Assembly: GCA_031260725.1 (NCBI GenBank)
Contig: JAISKZ010000020.1
Span: 1-46,238, forward strand
Reading direction: 5' to 3'
DNA from: Desulfovibrio sp.
Lineage (GTDB): Bacteria > Desulfobacterota > Desulfovibrionia > Desulfovibrionales > Desulfovibrionaceae
Length of the DNA stretch: 46,238 nucleotides
The notes beneath the pieces were generated by a model that saw nothing but the letters and a program-made list of their open reading frames with translations, searched no databases and was not told the DNA's origin. This document shows positions 18,317-27,122 of this stretch, in pieces. Both the position numbers and the translations under genes were made by a program. Position 1 is the first letter of the stretch, and each line of letters starts with the position of its first letter.

Positions 18317-21300
18317 TCAATGCTCCACGAAGCGGCAGCCATAATTTTTTTGCAGGCGGCGGGAAAGTCTTTCCATATAATAGTAATAGACGGGCGTGAT
18401 ATAAAGCGTCACAAGCTGCGAGAAGCACAAGCCCCCTAGAACGGCCAGACCAAGCGGCCGCCGCGCCTCGGCTCCGGTGCCGATGCCGATGGCAATGGGC
18501 AGCGCGCCCATCAGCGCGGCCATGGTGGTCATCATGATGGGACGGAAACGCACATGACAACCCTCTGTAATGGCCTGAAGCGGCGAGATGGACGGGTCTC
18601 GTCGCTGGGCCTCAAGAGCGAAGTCAAGCATCATGATGGCGTTTTTCTTCACAATGCCGAGCAGCATGATCACGCCGACAAAGCCGTACAGATCCAGCTC
18701 CTTGCCGAATAGCCACAGCATTGCCAGAGCGCCGAAACCGGCAGAAGGCAGGCCGGAGAGTATGGTCAGCGGATGGATAAAACTTTCGTACAAAATACCC
18801 AGCACAAGATAAATGACCACAATGGCCAGAATCAAGAGCCAGCCCATGCCCTCCAGAGATTTCTGGAAGGCCTGCGCCGTGCCCTGGGATTCCGCATTGA
18901 CGGAATCGGGCAGCAGTGGCCTAGCCGTCGCCTCCACAGCGGCAACGCCCTGCCCCAGCGCCACGCCGGGCCGCAGATTGTAAGAAATGGTCACAGCCGG
19001 GAATTGCCCAGCATGGTTGACGGCTATGGCCCCCACGTCGGGCGAGAGTTTGACCAGCGTGTCCAATGGCACGAGATCCCCGCCTTTTGAGCGCACATAC
19101 AGGCGTGAGAGGGCAGAGGAGTCCTGCTGAAAACGCTTTTGCAATTCCATCATCACCCTGTAATCGTTAGTTGGCGCATAAATTATTGAAATTTCACGAG
19201 AACCGTAGGCGGATTGCAGAGCCAGCTCAATCTGCTGCGGGCTGACGCCAAGCGCCGCTGCCTTGTTGCGGTCAATGGTGACGCGCAGTTCCGGGTTCTT
19301 GATCTGCAAGTCGCTGTTCACATCCTGCAGCTCCGGCAGTTTGCGTAGTGCTTCTTCTACATCTTGGGCGCAGTCGTACAGGGCCTTGATGTCTGGCCCG
19401 AACATTGTATACTGATACAGGGCCTTGGAGGAACGTCCGCCGATATTGATGGTCGGCGGCACGCGCAGAAAAACCCGCAGGGCGGGCGAGACGTTCAGAT
19501 CCCGCCGCAGACGGGCGGCCACGCTTTCAATGCTTGGCCGCTGGTTGTGCGGTTTAAGGTTCATAAGCAGAACGCCGTTATTCATGCTCTGGCTGCTTCC
19601 CACAATTCCCACCACGGAATTGAATTTCGCCACGTCGCGGTCCTGCTCCAGCACCTTGTCAAGACTGTGCTGAGCCTCTACCATGCCTTGAAAAGAAATG
19701 CCTTGCTCCGCCTCAGTGCTGCCCACCAGAAACCCCATGTCCTCTGTGGGCAGAAAGCCCTTGGGCATGACAAGCCCGAGCCAGACAGTCAGGCACAGCA
19801 GGACGATTGATGCGCCAAACGCCATCAGACGGTGGTGCAGCACAATATCAAGCGAACGGCCGTATCCTCTTGCCAGCGCGTTGAAAGCCCGCTCAAGAAG
19901 GCCGTACAGACCTTCATAGGATGCCTTGTTCTGTTGCCCCGCCTTCAAAAAATAGGCGCAGAGCATGGGAGTGAGCGTGAGCGACACAACGCCGGAGCAA
20001 AGAATGGCCCCGATGATCACCACTGCGAACTCGCGGAAGAGCCGCCCTACAATGCCGCCCATAAACAGTACGGGAATGAACACGGCCGCCAAGGAAACAG
20101 TCATGGAAACAATAGTGAAGCCTATTTCCTCAGAACCTTCGTAGGCGGCGTCCAACGGATTTTTGCCCGATTCTTGATGGCGGACGATGTTTTCCAGCAT
20201 AACAATGGCGTCGTCCACCACAAAACCCACGGCCAAGGTCAGCGCCATGAGAGAAAGATTGTCTAGGCTGTAGCCGAGCACGGCCATGATGGCAAACGTG
20301 GAAATGACGGACATGGGCAGCGCGAGACTGGGTATGACGGTGGCCGGCAGATTGCGCAAAAACAGAAAAATAACCATCACAACCAGAAAAACGGTGAGCA
20401 CTAGGGTGAATTTCACGTCCGCCACAGACTCGCGAATGGACTCAGACCTGTCATAAAAAATATCCACGCTGACAGAGGGTGGCAGCTGACGTTCCAGCGC
20501 CGGCAGCAGAGAACGGATGGAGTCCACCACCTTGACCGTGTTGGTGCCGGGCTGACGGTCCACGGCAAGCGTGATGCTCGGCATGCCGCCGTTGCCCCAA
20601 GCAGTTTGTTTGTCCTGCCGCACGCTGTCCACCACTTCACCCAGTTCACCCAGCCGCACTGGCGCGCCGTTGCGCCAAGCAACCACCACGTCGCGAAAGG
20701 CCCGCGCGTCGAAAAGCTGGCCGGAAGACTTGATGAAGCTTGACCGGCGCAAACCGTCCAGAGAACCGGTGGGCAGCATACTGTTGGCCGCCGCAACGGC
20801 ATCGGCCACTTCGTCAATGCCGATCCCGCGCGTCACTAGCTCGTCCGGGTCAAGTTGCACGCGCACGGCATACTTCTTCTGTCCGTAGATGACCACTTGC
20901 GCCACGCCCTCCACCATGGAAATCCGCTGGGCAATGAGGGTGTCCGCATATTCGTTGAGGGCATAGAGCGGCATCGTCCGGGAAGAAACACGCATATACA
21001 GGATGGGCATGTCGGAAGGGTTGACCTTGCGGAAGCTCGGGGGCGTGGTCATGTTGGCGGGCAGGCGGCGCTGCGCCAGCCCGATGGCTGACTGAACGTC
21101 AAGCGCCGCCGCGTCAATATCCCTGTCGAGTGCGAACTGTATGATGATTCTGCTGCGGCCGGTGGCGTTGACAGAAGAAATGGAGTCAATGCCCGCGATG
21201 GTGAAAAACTCCTTTTCCAAGGGCGTCGCTACCGAGGCTGCCATGGTCTCCGGATCCGCGCCCTCCAGATCGGCCATGACCAGAATTGTGGGAAAGTCCA

Positions 21301-21418
21301 CATTCGGCAGCTGGTTCACCGGCAGGGAGAGATAGCCCGCGGAGCCGAAAAAAAGCATCCCCAGCATGATCAAGGTTGTGGCAACAGGGCGGCGGATAAA
21401 CACAGCGGCGATATTCAT
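18317..21418 (-). CDS. RND efflux transporter (AcrB/MdtB-C family)
   Basis: 'FIRRPVATTLIMLGMLFFGSAGYLSLPVNQLPNVDFPTILV', 'TLAVGFVVDDAIVMLENIVRHQE', 'MGGIVGRLFREFAVVI'. Start set at ATG 21418. Confidence 0.93.
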   Translation of the reverse strand: MNIAAVFIRRPVATTLIMLGMLFFGSAGYLSLPVNQLPNVDFPTILVMADLEGADPETMAASVATPLEKEFFTIAGIDSISSVNATGRSRIIIQFALDRDIDAAALDVQSAIGLAQRRLPANMTTPPSFRKVNPSDMPILYMRVSSRTMPLYALNEYADTLIAQRISMVEGVAQVVIYGQKKYAVRVQLDPDELVTRGIGIDEVADAVAAANSMLPTGSLDGLRRSSFIKSSGQLFDARAFRDVVVAWRNGAPVRLGELGEVVDSVRQDKQTAWGNGGMPSITLAVDRQPGTNTVKVVDSIRSLLPALERQLPPSVSVDIFYDRSESIRESVADVKFTLVLTVFLVVMVIFLFLRNLPATVIPSLALPMSVISTFAIMAVLGYSLDNLSLMALTLAVGFVVDDAIVMLENIVRHQESGKNPLDAAYEGSEEIGFTIVSMTVSLAAVFIPVLFMGGIVGRLFREFAVVIIGAILCSGVVSLTLTPMLCAYFLKAGQQNKASYEGLYGLLERAFNALARGYGRSLDIVLHHRLMAFGASIVLLCLTVWLGLVMPKGFLPTEDMGFLVGSTEAEQGISFQGMVEAQHSLDKVLEQDRDVAKFNSVVGIVGSSQSMNNGVLLMNLKPHNQRPSIESVAARLRRDLNVSPALRVFLRVPPTINIGGRSSKALYQYTMFGPDIKALYDCAQDVEEALRKLPELQDVNSDLQIKNPELRVTIDRNKAAALGVSPQQIELALQSAYGSREISIIYAPTNDYRVMMELQKRFQQDSSALSRLYVRSKGGDLVPLDTLVKLSPDVGAIAVNHAGQFPAVTISYNLRPGVALGQGVAAVEATARPLLPDSVNAESQGTAQAFQKSLEGMGWLLILAIVVIYLVLGILYESFIHPLTILSGLPSAGFGALAMLWLFGKELDLYGFVGVIMLLGIVKKNAIMMLDFALEAQRRDPSISPLQAITEGCHVRFRPIMMTTMAALMGALPIAIGIGTGAEARRPLGLAVLGGLCFSQLVTLYITPVYYYYMERLSRRLQKNYGCRFVEH

Positions 21419-21505
21419 GTGCGGAGTATGCGCAGTCTTTTCCTCCCGCACAAGCAAAAAAATAATTGCTGTCGGCCGGCTATTCGGCGATCCGTCAAAA
21501 CGGCG

Positions 21506-21655
21506 TCACAGCAGCCAGTTCTCCCCTTTATAGCGGTATTTGGCATGAATAAAACACTGCGGCAGGACGGCGGCGAGCGTCGCGAAATCTCCGACAGCCC
21601 CGAAATTCTTTTCTGTACGCACGGCCCGAAGCCCAAACGGATCGGAATTCAGCAC
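21506..21655 (-). CDS. Putative 49-aa ORF overlapping the asnB stop (small protein or 3' remnant)
   Basis: GTG 21655: (M)LNSDPFGLRAVRTEKNFGAVGDFATLAAVLPQCFIHAKYRYKGENWLL-stop. Protein-like composition in a 230-bp gap; below the ORF-track length cutoff. Confidence 0.35.
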   Translation of the reverse strand: MLNSDPFGLRAVRTEKNFGAVGDFATLAAVLPQCFIHAKYRYKGENWLL

Positions 21656-23556
21656 TGTGCCCGCAGCCAGAGCTGCAGGACGAGCAATGTCCAGAGCGGC
21701 TTGCGCAGGTCGGCCCTGCCGGAGACATGTTCGTCCATAAGCGCGCGCACGGCGCGGGGATTAAACATGCCCTGCGCGCGCAGGCCGCGCTCGTCAAGCA
21801 TGTCTTCCATGAGCGGACGCATTCTGCCGCGCAGCCACGCCGCCACCGGTATCTGGAAACCACGCTTGTTGCGGCGCAAAATGTCGGGCGGCAGCAGGCT
21901 GGCAAAAGCTTTTTTAAGCAGATACTTGCGTTTGAAGCCGCGCAGTCTGTAGCGCACGGGCAAACGCGCGGCGAATTGCGCCGCATCTTTGTCCAAAAAC
22001 GGTGCGCGTACTTCAAGGGAGTGCATCATGGAGCAACGATCCACCTTTACCAGGATATCGTCGAGCAAAAACTGGCGTGCGTACACATGAAAGGCGCGGG
22101 CAAGCGGCGTTGCAGCGCCTTTCGGCCGCCAGTGTTCATAATGCACGCCTGTAGGAGCAAAGAGCGCCGCGGGATGCAGCAAATCTTGAACCACATAGTC
22201 CGGGGCCAATACTTCGCGTTGCATTTCCGGGGTGAAGGCCGTGAGCAGGCTTTGCACGCGCAGGGCGGGCGGCGTGTTCGCCCCGTTTAGAAACGCCGCC
22301 GCCGCCAGACGCGGGTTGACATACCCAGCGGAGGTGGGAAGCATGCGGGCGATCGGCGCGATAATGCCGCGCCGCGCAAAGGCGGGCAATGCGTTGTGCC
22401 ATTCAGCCGTCTTGAAGGCTATGTAGTGCTCATACCCGGCCCAAAGCTCGTCAGCGCCGTCGCCGCCCAGTGCCACAGTGACTTTTTCACGGGTCAGTTC
22501 GGAAAGCAGCCAAGTCGGCGCCACAGAAGCGTCGGCCATGGGCACGTCCATGCGGCGCACAATATTCGGCAGCAGGTCGGCGCATTCAGAAGCATCCAGC
22601 ACACGCTCGTGATGGTCTGTGCCATACGCCGCCGCCGCCGCGCGCGCATAGCATGACTCGTCATAGCTCACCTCTGCAAAACCGATGGAAAACGTTTTGA
22701 CGGGCATCGGCGAATGGGCGGCCACCAGACCGGCCACAATAGTGGAATCAATACCTCCAGAAAGAAAAACGCCCAGCGGCACGTCACTGATCATGCGCCG
22801 GCGGACAGCCGCGGAGAGCAGACGCCGCAATTCCTCACACAGTTCCTGCTCGCCGCGTGTGTCGTTCTCGTCTGGAACGGGCATGTCCCAATAGCGGTCA
22901 ACACGCATGCCGCCGCTTTCGAGCAGAAGCAGGTGCGCCGGCGGCAGACTCGCGGCTTCACGGTAAATGGTCTGCGGCGTGGGCACATATTCATACGCCA
23001 AATAGCGCATGACGGCTCCGGGGTCCACAGTGAACGTCAGATCTGCCAGACGGGTCAGGGCTGTCATCTCCGAAGCGAAGCAAAAAACGCCGTTCTGCGT
23101 TGTGTAAAAAAAAGGCTTTTTACCGAAACGGTCGCGCGCGCAGAACAAACGCTGGCGCTTCTCGTCCCAGAGGGCGAAAGCGAACATGCCGTCAAAGCGT
23201 TCGAGGCAATCTGTGCCCCAGACGCGATAGCCCTGCAGAATGACTTCCGTGTCCGAATTGGTTGTAAAGCGCACGCCCTGCGCGGCGAGGTCTTCTTTCA
23301 GTTCGATAAAATTATATATCTCGCCGTTAAACGTCACGCTCAATTCACCGCAAGCGCTGTGCATGGGCTGTGCGCCGCCGGAGAGGTCGATAATGGAGAG
23401 CCTTCTATGCCCGAGACAAACAGGGCCGGATTGCCAGACGCCGCTGCCGTCCGGCCCGCGGTGCGCCAGACAGTCGGTCATAGCCGTCACATGCGCGGCA
23501 GCGGTAGCGGCAAGCGCCTCGCCGTCAAGACGGCAGAGGCCTGCTATGCCGCACAC
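21649..23556 (-). CDS. asnB: Asparagine synthase (glutamine-hydrolysing) / amidotransferase
   Basis: N-terminal 'MCGIAGLCRLDGE...HRGPDGSGVW'; synthetase motif 'GVFLSGGIDSTIVAGL'. Confidence 0.92.
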   Translation of the reverse strand: MCGIAGLCRLDGEALAATAAAHVTAMTDCLAHRGPDGSGVWQSGPVCLGHRRLSIIDLSGGAQPMHSACGELSVTFNGEIYNFIELKEDLAAQGVRFTTNSDTEVILQGYRVWGTDCLERFDGMFAFALWDEKRQRLFCARDRFGKKPFFYTTQNGVFCFASEMTALTRLADLTFTVDPGAVMRYLAYEYVPTPQTIYREAASLPPAHLLLLESGGMRVDRYWDMPVPDENDTRGEQELCEELRRLLSAAVRRRMISDVPLGVFLSGGIDSTIVAGLVAAHSPMPVKTFSIGFAEVSYDESCYARAAAAAYGTDHHERVLDASECADLLPNIVRRMDVPMADASVAPTWLLSELTREKVTVALGGDGADELWAGYEHYIAFKTAEWHNALPAFARRGIIAPIARMLPTSAGYVNPRLAAAAFLNGANTPPALRVQSLLTAFTPEMQREVLAPDYVVQDLLHPAALFAPTGVHYEHWRPKGAATPLARAFHVYARQFLLDDILVKVDRCSMMHSLEVRAPFLDKDAAQFAARLPVRYRLRGFKRKYLLKKAFASLLPPDILRRNKRGFQIPVAAWLRGRMRPLMEDMLDERGLRAQGMFNPRAVRALMDEHVSGRADLRKPLWTLLVLQLWLRAQC

Positions 23557-24842
23557 GATTTTTTCCAGAGGGCGTGCTGACTGACAAAAAGTTCCGCCAG
23601 CCGCCGGCTGTTGCGCTCGGGATCAAACATTTCTGCGGCCAAAAGCATGCCGTTGCGCCCCATGCGTAGAGCCTCGTCAGGATTTTGCGCAAGCCGGAAC
23701 ACGGCCCCGGCAAGCGCCTCTGGATTACCCGGCGGCACGACCAGACCTGTTTCTTGGTCACGCACCACTTCAGGTAGGGCGTTCACGGTGGTGCTGATAA
23801 CAGGAAGACCATAGGCCAGCGCTTCAATCACCGTATTGGGGATACCGTCGCGCCGCCCTGAAGCGTGCACAACGCAGGGTGCCACAAAAATGTCATGATT
23901 GCGAAGAATGCCCGGCAGATCGTCGTGCGAAATCAGGCCCGGCATCTCAACACGGCTTTCAAGACCAAGGTTTTTGCGCATTGTCACAAGCTGAGCCTCC
24001 ATGCCGCCAAGGCCCATGACCTTGCCGCCGCCGCCGGCGAGCGTCAGATGAAAATTGAGGCCGTTGCGTTGCAGCACGTCGCAGGCGGCAAGCAGTACAT
24101 CAAAGCCTTTTGTCACGTCAAAACGCCCCAGCGCTAGCAGACGCACAGGACGGAGCCCGCAGTTCTGCCTTGCAGCGGCGGGCGGCGGCAATGTCAGGCT
24201 GTTATAGATAAGGGCCACTTTGTTTTTTGCCTGTCCGTGGTCAAACGATTCTATACGCGCCCGATCAGCCGCGTTGTTGGCGCGTATAAAGAGCGCCGCT
24301 TCAAATTTTGCGCCGAGGTCTGGATCCGCCGGTTCAAGGTTGTCCCCGCGCGCGGCGGTGGCAAAAGGTATGTCCGCAATATTCGCGGCCACCCATGCCG
24401 CGGTGGCCGTGCCGCGCGGCCAGGGGGCATACAGCATGTCGATGCCGTCATCGCGCAGCAGACGGCCAAGGCTGACGCCTGCGCAAAATGCCCACAGATT
24501 TTCGGCAAATGTTTCAAAGTTGCGCCAGCGCCTGAACAGACTACGTTTCAAAAGCCGCCACAGCAGCGCGGGCTGTGTCAAAAATCCGCGCAGGACATCA
24601 AAGCAAAAACATGGCAGCCTCCTCATGCCCGCGGTGCGAACATTCCCGGCTGCCGCGCGCATTTCCGCCGAGCAGTACCGCAGATTGGAAGCGTACAGCG
24701 TATATATTTCCACGGGCAACCGCTGCTTGAGATTTTCCACTTCGCGAAAAATAAAAGGCTGGGTAAACAGTGGGTACCATAACAATATACAGGCAATATG
24801 CGGCAGCCCGTCCGGGAGCGGCCTTGACGCGTCAGTGTTCAT
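23544..24842 (-). CDS. Glycosyltransferase family 4
   Basis: 'LALGRFDVTKGFDVLLAACDVL', 'HDIFVAPCVVHASGRRDGIPNTVIEALAYGLPVISTTVNALPEVV' (GT4 E-x7-E region). Confidence 0.85.
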   Translation of the reverse strand: MNTDASRPLPDGLPHIACILLWYPLFTQPFIFREVENLKQRLPVEIYTLYASNLRYCSAEMRAAAGNVRTAGMRRLPCFCFDVLRGFLTQPALLWRLLKRSLFRRWRNFETFAENLWAFCAGVSLGRLLRDDGIDMLYAPWPRGTATAAWVAANIADIPFATAARGDNLEPADPDLGAKFEAALFIRANNAADRARIESFDHGQAKNKVALIYNSLTLPPPAAARQNCGLRPVRLLALGRFDVTKGFDVLLAACDVLQRNGLNFHLTLAGGGGKVMGLGGMEAQLVTMRKNLGLESRVEMPGLISHDDLPGILRNHDIFVAPCVVHASGRRDGIPNTVIEALAYGLPVISTTVNALPEVVRDQETGLVVPPGNPEALAGAVFRLAQNPDEALRMGRNGMLLAAEMFDPERNSRRLAELFVSQHALWKKSCAA

Positions 24843-25858
24843 ACGGCTTGTCCTGCGTGTCGTGTTGTCCAGTCGCCCGCCTGTGCCGCGCGCGGCGCTG
24901 GTGCGGATGCGCCCAGCTCGTCCCTGAGTTCGCTCATGGTACAGCTGCGAACAGACCAGTGTCTATATAACCAATCAATATACCTACTGATTTTATCCAT
25001 TAATCTTGTCACTGCCCCAAGGTCGGGCATGTGCGGCGCGCCGCCGGGCATCATTTCCGAAGAATGCCAAGTGAGCGACAGCACCCGCCCGCCGCGTGAC
25101 GCAAAAAGCCGTGTGACGAACTGCATGAGCCTGAAGGGATGCTGCACGGGCAACAGCGCAAGAGCCCCCCAGTTTTTCAGACCGGCGCGCGCAACACGGC
25201 CAGCGCGATCCGACAGGGTTGAAAAAAGATGGGGCACACAACGCACGAGCGGCGTGACCGTGAGCGGAACTTCAAAAATGCGCCTGCCTTCCGCCTGCAC
25301 CCAGTAGGGGTCTGACGGCGCGTAAAAATGGTCAGGTCCGTCGGCGTTCTTCGCCGCGCAGTGCAGCGGCCGCACAGATGCGTCGCAAAGCACGCCCGCG
25401 CGGGCCAGCATGGGCCAGTGTTCCCTGCGCAGATCCCAACGGCCCATACGAAAGCTCGTCACAGGCGCGCCGCAAAAATCCGAGCTGACGTTGAACAGAC
25501 TTGTCAGTTTCGCCTCCATCAGTCGCGACGGGACGGCGGCCGAAGGCACGCTACGCGCAAAATCCGGCAAATCCGCCCCTGTGCCGTTGAGACTCAGGGG
25601 CGGCGTGTTCCAGTGGTGCAAATGTCCGCCGATCTCCACCCTCTCTTTGAGCCGGTTTAAACTGTCACGCGAAGCCTCATCCGCCAACGCGCTGTAAGCG
25701 CAAAAAAGTGTCGGCCGTATGCCCCGCGCCAAAAGGGGCTCAAGCCGTGCAAGACATGCGGTGTTTTTCATCGCGTGTGCGCGGCGGGCATAGCGACCGC
25801 CGAAAAGACATTCTTCTTCCACGTCAAGGCTGACGGCCAGATAGAGCGGCGAAGGCAT
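24839..25858 (-). CDS. Polysaccharide deacetylase-like (NodB-fold-like) protein
   Basis: 'LAVSLDVEEECLFGGRYARR', 'RVEIGGHLHHWNTPPL', 'VTSFRMGRWDLRREHWPMLARAGVLCDASV', 'VLSLTWHSSEMM'. ATG 25858. Confidence 0.6.
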   Translation of the reverse strand: MPSPLYLAVSLDVEEECLFGGRYARRAHAMKNTACLARLEPLLARGIRPTLFCAYSALADEASRDSLNRLKERVEIGGHLHHWNTPPLSLNGTGADLPDFARSVPSAAVPSRLMEAKLTSLFNVSSDFCGAPVTSFRMGRWDLRREHWPMLARAGVLCDASVRPLHCAAKNADGPDHFYAPSDPYWVQAEGRRIFEVPLTVTPLVRCVPHLFSTLSDRAGRVARAGLKNWGALALLPVQHPFRLMQFVTRLFASRGGRVLSLTWHSSEMMPGGAPHMPDLGAVTRLMDKISRYIDWLYRHWSVRSCTMSELRDELGASAPAPRAAQAGDWTTRHAGQAV

Positions 25859-27122
25859 CAGACATCCACTGGTCAACATAGAGATTGCGCAAGATCTCAG
25901 TATTGGTTTTTCTGTCAAACATACGTTCCACCAACGCCTGCCCTGCTCTCGCCATGGAAAGGGCGCTGTCGCGATCTTCCAGCATGCGGCGCACAGCACC
26001 GGCCAGAGCGGTCGGGTTGCGCTCCGGCACGAGCAGGCCAGTTTTCCCGTCGTGTATCACTTCGGAAATGCCGTTCACATCAGTGGCGACCACAGGCATG
26101 CCGCAGGAGAGCGCCTCCATGATCACATTGGGAATGCCGTCCCTGTCGCCGTTATCGTGCACGACGCTCGGCACAACCAGCACGTCGTGGCTTTGCATGA
26201 ACTCGCGTGTTTGATCATGGGGCACAAAACCCGGAAGATCCACAATATCCTTCAGCCTCAGACTGTCCACCAGCCTATGCAGTTTTCGCCGCCAGCGGCC
26301 GTCGCCCACCAGGGTGAGGCATACGGGCATGCGTTCGCGCCTCAGGCGAGCGAGCGCCGTTAAAAGATCGGGAAAGCCCTTGGTACGGGCAAAACGTCCC
26401 ACAGCCAGCAGCCTGAAAGGCGTTTGCGCGGACGATCTGTTCTCCGCGCGCCCAAGGAAAGTCAGGCTGTTGTACACAAGGTACACCTTACCTTGCCGTT
26501 CAGGAGGACAGAATTTTTGCAGCCAGCGCATATTGGCCCGGTTATTAGTGCGGATGAAAAGCGCGTCACGCGATTTTTCATGCAGCAGGCCGTCCTGCGG
26601 ATAAATGTCTCCGGCGCGCCCGGTAAAGGCAAAGGGAATGCCGGTCATGCGCGACGCCACCCACGCCGCGGTGGCCGGGCCGTTGGCCCAGGCGGAATGG
26701 ATCAGCGTGATGCCATCCGCCAGACAGTGCTCGGCAAGAAGAAACCCCGCCATGAAACACCACAGATTTTCGCCCTGAGATTCCAGGTCACGCATTTTTC
26801 TGAAAAAGCCTTCGCGAAAAAGCCCGGCTACCGTGCCCGGCCTGAGTCGCACGGCGCGGGCGAGAGCCGCAAGGATGCGAAATGTGGCGCACACCCCGTA
26901 GTGCCGCACCGCCCCTGGAAAAGCGCGCATCTCCTTGCTGCACCCTTTGAGGGCCTCGCCGTACATGGTGTAGGCGCGTATGGGCATTTTCAAAGACAGA
27001 AGCTCTGTTATTTCCCGAAAAATGAATGTTTCGGAAGAGAGAGGAAACCAGAGCAGGACATAGGCGATGGACGGCAGTTTCTGCGGCGCGTCGGTGCTAC
27101 TGCTGTCTATTCTGGTGATCAC
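25824..27122 (-). CDS. Glycosyltransferase family 4 (paralogue of 23544-24842)
   Basis: 'LLAVGRFARTKGFPDLLTALARL', 'VLVVPSVVHDNGDRDGIPNVIMEALSCGMPVVATDVNGISEVI'; same layout as the other GT4. Confidence 0.87.
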   Translation of the reverse strand: MITRIDSSSTDAPQKLPSIAYVLLWFPLSSETFIFREITELLSLKMPIRAYTMYGEALKGCSKEMRAFPGAVRHYGVCATFRILAALARAVRLRPGTVAGLFREGFFRKMRDLESQGENLWCFMAGFLLAEHCLADGITLIHSAWANGPATAAWVASRMTGIPFAFTGRAGDIYPQDGLLHEKSRDALFIRTNNRANMRWLQKFCPPERQGKVYLVYNSLTFLGRAENRSSAQTPFRLLAVGRFARTKGFPDLLTALARLRRERMPVCLTLVGDGRWRRKLHRLVDSLRLKDIVDLPGFVPHDQTREFMQSHDVLVVPSVVHDNGDRDGIPNVIMEALSCGMPVVATDVNGISEVIHDGKTGLLVPERNPTALAGAVRRMLEDRDSALSMARAGQALVERMFDRKTNTEILRNLYVDQWMSDAFAALSGRQP

